6,831 nt of DNA. It comes from Thermoplasmatales archaeon (GTDB lineage Archaea > Thermoplasmatota > E2 > UBA202 > DSCA01). Under the pieces are notes generated by a model. That model saw nothing but the letters and a program-made list of their open reading frames with translations. It was not told the origin of the DNA and did not search any database. Positions within the stretch are counted from its first letter, which is position 1. The number at the start of each line of letters is the position of its first letter. Where the stretch lies: assembly GCA_011049295.1 (NCBI GenBank), contig DSCA01000187.1, positions 1-6,831 on the forward strand, in the 5' to 3' direction. A program made the translations under genes and the position numbers. This document shows, one piece after another, positions 1-5,115 of this stretch.

Positions 1-275
1 ACCAGGAGCTGGTGCTGGCCGCGGTCCCGGAGATGGAGGGAGAGCGGGTGGTACTCCTCTCCTGCGGCACGGACGGCATCGACGGGGCCAGCCCGGCGGC
101 GGGGGCCATGGCCGACGGGAGGAGCCTGCAGCGGGCCCGAGAACTCCGCCTGGACCCTCTCGACTACCTCCGGCGAAATGACTCCCATACCTTCTTTAAA
201 AAAATGGGCGATGCCCTGTTCACCGGCCCCACGGGGACCAACGTGATGGACGTGGTTATCGCCCTGCGGTACTGA
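1..275 (+). CDS. Glycerate 2-kinase, MOFRL domain C-terminus (5' partial)
   Basis: This is the C-terminal end of a MOFRL-family glycerate kinase, which phosphorylates D-glycerate with ATP to give 2-phosphoglycerate in the cytoplasm. In archaea it serves the non-phosphorylative or branched Entner-Doudoroff route and glycerate salvage. The first full codon is at 3 and the frame is open to the left edge, so the start and the whole N-terminal domain are missing. About 90 residues remain. They carry the two signatures of the domain: GTDGIDG followed by a small-residue stretch ending AAGAMADG, and near the end NDSHTFF then TGPTGTNVMD, close to the final VIALRY. The TGA at 273-275 abuts the stop codon of the convergent NifU-like gene with no spacer. 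The family is certain; substrate and position of phosphorylation are inferred from the family. Confidence 0.93.
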   Translation, partial: QELVLAAVPEMEGERVVLLSCGTDGIDGASPAAGAMADGRSLQRARELRLDPLDYLRRNDSHTFFKKMGDALFTGPTGTNVMDVVIALRY

Positions 276-500
276 CTAGACGGCCACCACTTTTTTTACC
301 TGGGGCACCTTGTTTTTCAGTTCCTGTTCGATGCCCATCTTGAGCGTCATCTGGGACATGGGGCAGCCGCGGCAGGCACCGGTCAGCCGGACCTTCACCA
401 CGCCGCCTTCCTCCTCCACCTCCACCAGTTCCACGTCGCCGCCGTCGCGCTGCAGCGCCGGACGGATGGACTCTATAACCTTTTTCACTTCTTCTCGCAT
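276..500 (-). CDS. NifU-like C-terminal domain Fe-S scaffold protein
   Basis: A 74-residue stand-alone NifU C-terminal domain (Nfu type). These proteins hold a transient [4Fe-4S] cluster, usually bridged between two monomers, and pass it to apo-enzymes in the cytoplasm. Seen directly: an N-terminal helix with the family's RDGGDVELVEV stretch (residues 18-28), a beta-rich middle (VVKVRLTGAC), the cluster ligands C43 and C46 in ACRGCP, then the helix SQMTLKMGIEQEL. The length fits a single-domain Nfu. The ATG at 498-500 is supported by an AGAGG ribosome-binding site (507-511, complement) 6 nt upstream. A TATA-like box at 538-550 would place the transcript start near 519. It faces pncC divergently and glycerate kinase convergently. 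The A-rich Lys codons at its 3' end give T tracts on the other strand. Which clients it serves cannot be read here; Fe-S proteins of the por operon are one possibility. Confidence 0.92.
   Translation of the reverse strand: MREEVKKVIESIRPALQRDGGDVELVEVEEEGGVVKVRLTGACRGCPMSQMTLKMGIEQELKNKVPQVKKVVAV
291..317 (+). terminator. T tracts, likely terminator of glycerate kinase
   Basis: A T7 run (291-297) and a T5 run (313-317) lie 16-42 nt past the glycerate kinase stop. Archaeal RNA polymerase terminates at such runs without needing a hairpin. They sit inside the opposing NifU-like gene, where the complement encodes Lys codons of NKVPQVKKV, so coding and termination would share the same bases. This is an inference from position and composition. 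Confidence 0.45.
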
Positions 501-537
501 GGTATGCCTCTGCTGGTGGCTGCATAATCGGCCCGGC

Positions 538-550
538 TATTTATTATTAT
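538..550. promoter_or_regulatory. AT-rich box A between divergent nifU-like and pncC genes
   Basis: The stretch TATTTATTATTAT stands out in a GC-rich background and resembles an archaeal TATA box in both directions. Read rightward, its centre is about 29 bp before the ATG at 573, predicting an almost leaderless pncC transcript. Read leftward, it would start the NifU-like mRNA near 519 with a leader of about 19 nt containing AGAGG. A second T/A-rich patch, CTTTTTTAAATG at 564-575, could instead place a rightward start near 594, which is also an in-frame ATG of pncC. The assignment is by position only. Confidence 0.5.
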
Positions 551-572
551 CGGAGGCCCGGCACTTTTTTAA

Positions 573-1070
573 ATGCCTGCTCCAATGCAAACCATGGACG
601 AAATCCTGTCAGAGGTGGCCTCGCTGCTGGAGGAAAAGAAGCTGAGGGTGGCCACCGCCGAGTCCTGCACCGGGGGGCTTCTCGGGCACATGCTGACCAA
701 CGTTCCGGGGAGCAGCACCTACTATGAGGGGGGCGTGGTGGCCTACAGCAACTCCCTGAAGACGAAACTGCTGGGAGTCAGCCGGGCCACCCTGGAGAGA
801 TACGGCGCCGTCTCCGCCCCCACCGCCCGGCAAATGGCGGAGGGCATCCGTCAGGTGGCGGATGTGGACATCGGCCTGGCCACCACGGGCATCGCCGGGC
901 CAGGGGGCGGCACCCCGGAGAAACCGGTGGGGCTGGTCTACGTGGCACTGGCCGCCCACACCACCGAGGTCCGAGAATTTCGCTTTCCCGGCGACCGGGG
1001 GGACAACAAGCTCTCCACCGTCCGGGAGGCCCTCCAGATACTGAGGGAGCACGTGCAGCAGCATGATTGA
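573..1070 (+). CDS. pncC: CinA C-terminal domain protein, PncC-type nicotinamide-nucleotide amidase
   Basis: A single-domain CinA C-terminal protein of 165 residues. Characterised members deamidate nicotinamide mononucleotide to nicotinate mononucleotide, recycling the pyridine made when NAD is consumed. Conserved elements are visible in order: TAESCTGG with the catalytic serine S31, GSSTYYEGGVVAYSN, K63 in the SLKTKLLGV segment, YGAVSAPTA, then TTGIAGPGGGTPEKPVGLVYVAL. The N-terminal CinA/MoaB-like domain found in bacterial CinA is absent; the gene starts at this domain. Start choice is open: ATG at 573, 585 and 594 are all in frame and none has a Shine-Dalgarno at normal spacing (GGAGG at 552-556 is 16 nt away). 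I list 573 because the better TATA-like box lies about 29 bp ahead; 594 (MDEIL...) is the chief alternative. The stop overlaps the rtcA start by 8 nt. Enzyme activity is by homology. Confidence 0.9.
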   Translation: MPAPMQTMDEILSEVASLLEEKKLRVATAESCTGGLLGHMLTNVPGSSTYYEGGVVAYSNSLKTKLLGVSRATLERYGAVSAPTARQMAEGIRQVADVDIGLATTGIAGPGGGTPEKPVGLVYVALAAHTTEVREFRFPGDRGDNKLSTVREALQILREHVQQHD

Positions 1071-2079
1071 AATCGACGGCTCCCACGGGGAGGGAGGCGG
1101 ACAGATTCTGCGCATGGCGGTGGCCCTGTCCGCCCTCACCCACACCCCGGTCCGCGTATCCAGCATTCGCGCCGGGCGCCCCACCCCCGGGCTGCGCCCC
1201 CAGCACCTGGCGGCCGTGGAGGCGGTCCGCACCCTGTGCCAGGGCACGGTGCGGGGTCTCAGCCAGGGCAGCACCGACCTCGAGTTCACACCCGGCGACC
1301 TCACCGGCGGCACCTATGCCTTTGACGTGGGCACCGCGGGAAGCATCACCCTGGTCTTTCAGGCCTGCCTGCTGCCCTCCCTGTTTGCCAGCCGGCCCAC
1401 CACGGTCACCGTGCGCGGGGGCACCGACGTCCGCTGGTCCCCGCCCTGGGACTACTTCGCCCAGGTATTTGTGCCCCTGCTCCGGCGCATGGGTCTCACC
1501 GTTGAGGCCCACCTGCAGAGCCGGGGGTACTACCCCCGGGGAGGCGGAGAGGCCACGCTCGCCGTGCAGCCCGGCTCGCAGATGAAACCCCCGGTCTTTT
1601 CCCGTGACGCTCCCTGGCAGGTGGAGGGAATCGTGCACCTGGCCCACCTCCCCGGCCACGTAGCCCAGCGCATGCAGCAGGCGGCCCGGGAGGAACTCCA
1701 GCGGCACGACATCGAGCCCCGCATTTCCATCCAGAGGTGCTCGGCTGCCTCCCCCGGCGTGGGCCTGGTCCTGTGGAGCCGGGCACCCCGCATCCTGGGG
1801 GGAGACGCGCTGGGTGAAAAGGGTACGCTGGCGGAGGCGGTGGGCGGCCAGGCCGCTCAGGCGCTGCTGCAGGAAATCAGGTCGGGGGCGGAACTGGACG
1901 TGCACGCCGTGGACCACCTGCTGCCCTACCTGGCCCTGCTATCGGAGCCCTCCTCCTTCGCCTGCCGGGAGCTGAGCCTGCACGCGGAAACCGAGCTGTG
2001 GCTGCTGGAAAAGTTTCTGGGTACCGGCTGCCGGCAGAGGCGGCGGGACGGCCTGACCGAGGTAGCCATCCGGCCCTAA
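1063..2079 (+). CDS. rtcA: RNA 3'-terminal phosphate cyclase
   Basis: A full-length (338 aa) RtcA, which uses ATP to convert an RNA 3'-phosphate into a 2',3'-cyclic phosphate through enzyme-AMP and RNA-ppA intermediates; family members can also adenylate 5'-phosphate ends. Seen here: the N-terminal IDGSHGEGGGQILR (residues 4-17), GRPTPGLRPQHLAAVEAV, FDVGTAGSITLVFQ, RGGTDVRWSPPWDYF, YYPRGGGEA and, near the end, LSLHAETELWLLEKFLG. H307 in that last motif matches the position of the adenylated histidine of E. coli RtcA (H309), so this is a catalytic cyclase rather than the Rcl1-type ribosome factor that lacks it. The ATG at 1063 overlaps the end of pncC by 8 nt; the nearest SD-like element, GAGGGAG at 1043-1049, is 13 nt away, so translation is probably coupled. 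Its TAA overlaps the stop of the convergent zinc-ribbon gene by 3 bases. Confidence 0.96.
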   Translation: MIEIDGSHGEGGGQILRMAVALSALTHTPVRVSSIRAGRPTPGLRPQHLAAVEAVRTLCQGTVRGLSQGSTDLEFTPGDLTGGTYAFDVGTAGSITLVFQACLLPSLFASRPTTVTVRGGTDVRWSPPWDYFAQVFVPLLRRMGLTVEAHLQSRGYYPRGGGEATLAVQPGSQMKPPVFSRDAPWQVEGIVHLAHLPGHVAQRMQQAAREELQRHDIEPRISIQRCSAASPGVGLVLWSRAPRILGGDALGEKGTLAEAVGGQAAQALLQEIRSGAELDVHAVDHLLPYLALLSEPSSFACRELSLHAETELWLLEKFLGTGCRQRRRDGLTEVAIRP

Positions 2080-2267
2080 GGCACGTACATCAGGATGAAC
2101 ATGATTATGAGAACGGCCAGGGCGCCGTACATGACGTACATGTAAAACCGGCGCTTCTTCACGATGCTCTCGTACTGCTCCTGGCATTCATCTGAGCACA
2201 CCGTTTTTTCATAGGGGACGGCCTTGCCGCAGATTTGGCAGTGGCTATGCTGGGGAATCCGTTCCAT
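2076..2267 (-). CDS. Small zinc-ribbon protein with C-terminal membrane helix (DUF2116-like)
   Basis: A 63-residue protein of unknown function resembling the archaeal DUF2116 zinc-ribbon family. Residues 10-28 form a C-x2-C-x10-C-x3-C zinc site (C10, C13, C24, C28) in HCQICGKAVP and VCSDEC. A basic stretch KKRR (37-40) follows, then one hydrophobic helix (about 43-62) running to the C-terminus. The layout predicts a tail-anchored protein with its zinc ribbon in the cytoplasm, the KKRR marking the inner side. The ATG at 2265-2267 is chosen because GAGGT lies about 5 nt upstream and the start is one base past the pyrH stop; an upstream in-frame ATG at 2313-2315 would overlap pyrH by 47 bases and lacks support. 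It is very likely co-transcribed with pyrH. The zinc site and anchor are read from the sequence; no function is known to me. Confidence 0.85.
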   Translation of the reverse strand: MERIPQHSHCQICGKAVPYEKTVCSDECQEQYESIVKKRRFYMYVMYGALAVLIIMFILMYVP

Positions 2268-2268
2268 G

Positions 2269-2928
2269 TTATACCTCAATGGTGGTTCCGTTAAACTCCC
2301 GGCCGTATATAGCATTTTCCAGGTCCTGCAGGTTCTTTCCGCTGACTACCGCGCTGGGCAGGCGCTCCTCCTCGATAATCCGGCAGGCGATGCCGTCCAC
2401 CACCGAGCTGGTCCCCGCCGCCCGCCACTCATCGGGACACATGGACCGCAATTCCCGGATGGAAATGGACTGGTAGCGCCGGGCCCGGGCATCCCGTTTG
2501 GGGTCGGCTGTGTAGATGCCATCCACGTCGGTGGCAATCACCAGGCGCCGGGCGCCCACCGCCCGAGCCAGCATGGCGGCCACCGCGTCCGTGGAGTGGC
2601 CGGGTACCGTGCCCCCCATGACCACCGGGGGCGGGGAGGCGGCTGCCTCCTCAATGCTGAGGGATACGGGCCGCTGGTCATCCAGGGTGGCTTTCACCAG
2701 CAGGGCGTTGAGGCGGGTGGCGGCAATCCCCAGGCGGTCCAGCACCTCTTCCGGGGCGCCCAGGCTGCGCCCCGCCCGGATGTAGGCCCGGGCCGTCCGG
2801 CCGCCTCCGGTCACCAGGTAGAGGTCCAGGTCCCTGCTCACGGCCCGCAGCAGGCATCCCAGCTCTGCTATGTATTCCGTCCGGTCCAGGTCGAGCAGGG
2901 AGCCCCCCAGGGCGATGGCCACGCGCAT
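2269..2928 (-). CDS. pyrH: Uridylate (UMP) kinase, archaeal type
   Basis: A 219-residue amino-acid-kinase-fold protein that phosphorylates UMP to UDP with ATP in pyrimidine nucleotide synthesis. Motifs in order: LGGSLL (7-12), VTGGGRTARAYI (39-50), LGIAATRLNA (66-75), VMGGTVPGHSTDAVAAMLA (103-121), DVDGIYTADPKRD (134-146), SSVVDGIA and the closing NGTTIEV. The RLNA and PGHSTDAVAA blocks separate UMP kinase from carbamate, acetylglutamate and isopentenyl phosphate kinases. The length is close to the usual 225 residues. The ATG at 2926-2928 has no Shine-Dalgarno, but a TATA-like AAATGATTTAA (2950-2960 on the complement) is centred about 27 bp upstream, so the mRNA is probably leaderless. The stop is followed after one base by the zinc-ribbon gene, whose ribosome-binding site lies inside the pyrH 3' end. 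The product is secure. Confidence 0.96.
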   Translation of the reverse strand: MRVAIALGGSLLDLDRTEYIAELGCLLRAVSRDLDLYLVTGGGRTARAYIRAGRSLGAPEEVLDRLGIAATRLNALLVKATLDDQRPVSLSIEEAAASPPPVVMGGTVPGHSTDAVAAMLARAVGARRLVIATDVDGIYTADPKRDARARRYQSISIRELRSMCPDEWRAAGTSSVVDGIACRIIEEERLPSAVVSGKNLQDLENAIYGREFNGTTIEV

Positions 2929-2949
2929 GCTGGATAATGGCGCTGGCTG

Positions 2950-2960
2950 TTAAATCATTT
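2950..2960 (-). promoter_or_regulatory. TATA-like box for pyrH
   Basis: On the minus strand this reads AAATGATTTAA, centred about 27 bp before the pyrH ATG at 2928. That spacing predicts transcription starting at or next to the start codon, and the absence of a ribosome-binding site before pyrH agrees with a leaderless mRNA. The box partly overlaps the palindrome at 2954-2973. Confidence 0.55.
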
Positions 2961-2973
2961 TCGAGAAAAGGAT
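2954..2973. repeat. 20-bp imperfect palindrome in divergent pyrH/por promoter region
   Basis: Left arm ATCATTTTC (2954-2962), spacer GA, right arm GAAAAGGAT (2965-2973). The arms pair at 8 of 9 positions, the exception being A2957/G2970. It overlaps the pyrH TATA-like box and ends 7 bp before the por TATA-like box. Position and two-fold symmetry are what a dimeric regulator's operator would show; no regulator is identified here. Confidence 0.4.
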
Positions 2974-2980
2974 GCCATAA

Positions 2981-2991
2981 CATTAATATTG
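2981..2991 (+). promoter_or_regulatory. TATA-like box for the por operon
   Basis: CATTAATATTG is an AT-rich island centred about 33 bp before the ATG at 3019. Transcription would start near 3011-3014, leaving a leader of only a few bases, and no Shine-Dalgarno is present before this first gene of the operon. Called from composition and spacing. Confidence 0.55.
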
Positions 2992-3018
2992 GCTGCCCGC
3001 ATTACCGCTACGATAATC

Positions 3019-3912
3019 ATGTATGAAATACGTTTTCACGGAAGAGGCGGACAGGGCGGACAGATGGCCGCCCAGACCTACGCGCTGGCCGCCGTGATGG
3101 AAGACAACTACGCGGTGTCGTTTCCCTTTTTCGGCGCCGAGCGGCGGGGGGCCCCGGTTATGGCCTTCACCCGGGTGGACAAGGACGTCATCCGCATCAA
3201 GACCCAGATTTACGAGCCCGACTACGTGGTGGTGCTGGATGAGACCCTGCTGGAAACGGTGGATGTGCTGAAGGGCCTCAAGGAGGACGGCATGGTGGTC
3301 ATCAACACCGCCCGCCGGCCGGATGAGGTCCAGCTGTCCCGGGAGGTCAACTGCGCTACCGTTGATGCCACCTCCATCTCCCTGGAGTTGCTGGGCCGCC
3401 CCATCACCAACACCTCCATGCTGGGCGCCCTGGCCAGGGCCACCGGCGAGGTGTCCATGGAGTCCATCGAACGGGCCATCATGGAAAAATTCGGGGGAAA
3501 ACTGGGCACGGAGGCCGGAGAGAAGAACGCCCGGGCCGCCCGCAAGGCCTACCAGGACTTGCAGGTGGGCATGTGCCGGGGGGGCAAGGACTTTGTGCCC
3601 CGCAAAGAATGGCTGCCCACGGTCCAGGAGATGCCCCTGGGTGGGTCCATCGGGGCCCTGGAGACGGAGGCCGGCCTGGTGGGCATCGGCTCCTTCGTCC
3701 GCAACAAGACCGGTGACTGGCGGACCTTCATTCCCCACGTGGACCATGACAAATGCATCGGCTGCCGGATGTGCTGGTTCTACTGCCCCGAGGGATGTAT
3801 CACCATGGAGGACCAGAAGGCGGTCATTGACTTCGACTACTGCAAGGGATGCGGCATCTGCGCCCAGGAGTGTCCGGTGGATGCCATAAGCATGGAGAGA
3901 GAGCGGAGGTGA
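3019..3912 (+). CDS. porG: Pyruvate:ferredoxin oxidoreductase, fused gamma-delta subunit
   Basis: A 297-residue fusion of two subunits of pyruvate:ferredoxin oxidoreductase (pyruvate + CoA + oxidised ferredoxin to acetyl-CoA + CO2 + reduced ferredoxin; reversible). Residues 1-180 are the gamma domain, opening with MYEIRFHGRGGQGG and then SFPFFGAERRGAPVMAF. After a linker, residues about 190-297 are the delta, ferredoxin-like domain: TGDWRTFIPHVDHDK, then two [4Fe-4S] motifs, C246/C249/C252/C256 (CIGCRMCWFYCPEG) and C275/C278/C281/C285 (CKGCGICAQECP). These carry electrons from the beta subunit's cluster to ferredoxin. In many archaea the two domains are separate genes (porG/porC and porD). 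The ATG at 3019 is chosen because family proteins begin right at this point; an in-frame TTG at 2989 lies in the TATA-like box. The stop codon lies inside the porA ribosome-binding site. Confidence 0.95.
   Translation: MYEIRFHGRGGQGGQMAAQTYALAAVMEDNYAVSFPFFGAERRGAPVMAFTRVDKDVIRIKTQIYEPDYVVVLDETLLETVDVLKGLKEDGMVVINTARRPDEVQLSREVNCATVDATSISLELLGRPITNTSMLGALARATGEVSMESIERAIMEKFGGKLGTEAGEKNARAARKAYQDLQVGMCRGGKDFVPRKEWLPTVQEMPLGGSIGALETEAGLVGIGSFVRNKTGDWRTFIPHVDHDKCIGCRMCWFYCPEGCITMEDQKAVIDFDYCKGCGICAQECPVDAISMERERR
3905..3912 (+). promoter_or_regulatory. Consensus Shine-Dalgarno for porA
   Basis: GGAGGTGA matches the expected anti-Shine-Dalgarno at the end of archaeal 16S rRNA over 8 bases, 6 nt before the porA ATG. 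Its last three bases are the TGA stop of the preceding gene, so ribosomes ending the gamma-delta subunit are already at the porA start. It decides the porA start and contrasts with the SD-less first genes of the window. Confidence 0.85.
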
Positions 3913-3918
3913 AAAAGT

Positions 3919-5115
3919 ATGGTACAGTCTATTGAATCCAAAAAAATGGTGGTGACCGGGGACTACAGCGCCGCCTACGGCGCCCTGATTTGCGACGTGG
4001 ACGTGGTGGCTGCCTACCCCATCACCCCCCAGACGTTTATCGTGGAGGACTTCTCGGAGTTTGTGGCCGACGGTCTCACCGACGCCGAGTTTGTGAAGGT
4101 AGAATCCGAGCATTCGGCCATGAGCGCCTGCATTGCCGCCCAGGCGGCGGGGGCCCGGACCTTTACCGCCACCGCCTCCCAGGGGCTGGCCCTGATGCAC
4201 GAGATGCTGTTCGTGGCCGCCGCTCTGCACCTGCCCATTGTTATGCCCGTGGTCAACCGGACCCTGGCCGCCCCCATCGGCATCTGGTGCGAGTACAACG
4301 ACACCATGCCGGAGCGGGATACGGGCTGGCTGCAGGTGTACTGCGAGACCAACCAGGAGGTGCTGGACATGGTGATTCAGTCCTACAAGATCGGAGAGCA
4401 CCGAGACGTGATGCTGCCGGTTATGCCCTCCATGGACGCCTTCATTCTGTCCCACACCGTGGAGCCGGTGCATGCGCCCTCCACCGACGAGGTGGCCGAC
4501 TTCCTGCCCCGCTACCAGCCCCAGGCCATTCTGGACACCAGTAACCCCATGACCATCGGCTCCTTCGCCCCGCCGGAGTACATCCAGGAGATTCGCTATC
4601 AGAGCGAGGTCACCATGCAGAAGGCCAGAGAGGTCATCCAGCAGGTCAACGATGACTTTGCCCAGACCTTCGGCCGCGACTACCACGGCCTGATTGAGGA
4701 ATACCGCACCGACGACGCGGACGTGGTGCTGATTACCATGGGTACGGTCACCGGCACTGCCCGGGAGGTGGTGGACGATATGCGGAGGGAGGGCAAAAAG
4801 GTGGGCCTGGTGAAGCTGCGCTTCTTCCGTCCCTTTCCCCTGCAGGAGCTGCGACGGGTGGCGGAAAACGTGGAGGCCATGGGGGTGTACGACCGGGCCA
4901 TGTCCTTCGGCTCCGGCGGCCCCGCCTTCATCGAGACCCGGCACGCCCTGTACGGACTGGACATCCCCGTGGTGAACTTCCTGGCCGGACTGGGTGGCCG
5001 GGACGTGGTCAAGGAGGACGTGAGACTCATGTTTGAAAAGACGCTGAAAGCAGCCAAGGAGGGACGAGCGGAAAATGAAACGGTGTGGATTGGCACCCGG
5101 GGGGTGAAGCCATGA
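3919..5115 (+). CDS. porA: Pyruvate:ferredoxin oxidoreductase, alpha subunit
   Basis: The 398-residue alpha subunit, which with beta forms the thiamine-diphosphate active site and binds pyruvate. Key residues are present: YPITPQT with T36 (the threonine that contacts pyruvate), VESEHSAMSA with E64 (the glutamate that activates the cofactor), TATASQGLALM, and VVNRTLAAPIG with R114 (the pyruvate-binding arginine). RDTGWLQVYCETNQEVLD and the segment DAFILSHTVEPV are typical of PorA and favour pyruvate over 2-oxoglutarate, indolepyruvate or branched 2-oxoacids. From about residue 255 follows the transketolase C-terminal-like domain (DVVLITMGTVTGTAREVV; LRFFRPFP). Translation start is clear: GGAGGTGA (3905-3912), the full archaeal consensus, sits 6 nt before the ATG. 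It lies 6 nt after porG and overlaps porB by 4 nt. Substrate is inferred from these motifs. Confidence 0.96.
   Translation: MVQSIESKKMVVTGDYSAAYGALICDVDVVAAYPITPQTFIVEDFSEFVADGLTDAEFVKVESEHSAMSACIAAQAAGARTFTATASQGLALMHEMLFVAAALHLPIVMPVVNRTLAAPIGIWCEYNDTMPERDTGWLQVYCETNQEVLDMVIQSYKIGEHRDVMLPVMPSMDAFILSHTVEPVHAPSTDEVADFLPRYQPQAILDTSNPMTIGSFAPPEYIQEIRYQSEVTMQKAREVIQQVNDDFAQTFGRDYHGLIEEYRTDDADVVLITMGTVTGTAREVVDDMRREGKKVGLVKLRFFRPFPLQELRRVAENVEAMGVYDRAMSFGSGGPAFIETRHALYGLDIPVVNFLAGLGGRDVVKEDVRLMFEKTLKAAKEGRAENETVWIGTRGVKP

Noticed and set aside
196..205. TTTAAAAAAATG, a possible internal promoter
   Set aside because: It encodes the conserved FFKKMG segment of glycerate kinase, and no plausible plus-strand gene begins about 25 bp downstream.
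778..1917. A 379-codon minus-strand open frame opposite pncC and rtcA
   Set aside because: The opposite strand carries RtcA with its catalytic histidine and pncC motifs. The antisense product is Gly/Pro/Arg-rich and unrecognisable.
2084..2143. Repeated GTACAT hexamers resembling small repeats or operator sites
   Set aside because: They lie in the membrane-helix codons of the zinc-ribbon gene and reflect recurring Met-Tyr (MYV, MYG) residues.
2268..2315. An upstream ATG extending the zinc-ribbon protein by 16 residues
   Set aside because: It overlaps the pyrH 3' end, while the ATG at 2267 has a good ribosome-binding site and a natural one-base gap to pyrH.
2224..2937. A 237-codon plus-strand open frame opposite pyrH
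   Set aside because: It is the complement of a clear UMP kinase and shows no motif of its own.
2989..3018. A TTG start extending the porG product by ten residues
   Set aside because: It lies in the likely TATA box, and homologous gamma subunits start at the MYEIRFHGRGGQGG segment beginning at 3019.
2983..4944. A 653-codon open frame on the minus strand opposite porG and porA
   Set aside because: It runs antisense to two genes with clear conserved motifs. Its translation is His/Gly/Val-rich without family motifs, as expected from GC-rich third positions read in reverse.
5085..5111. An upstream ATG extending porB by nine residues
   Set aside because: The ATG at 5112 has GGGGTGA at 4 nt and an ATGA overlap with porA; the extension lies wholly in porA and shows nothing conserved.
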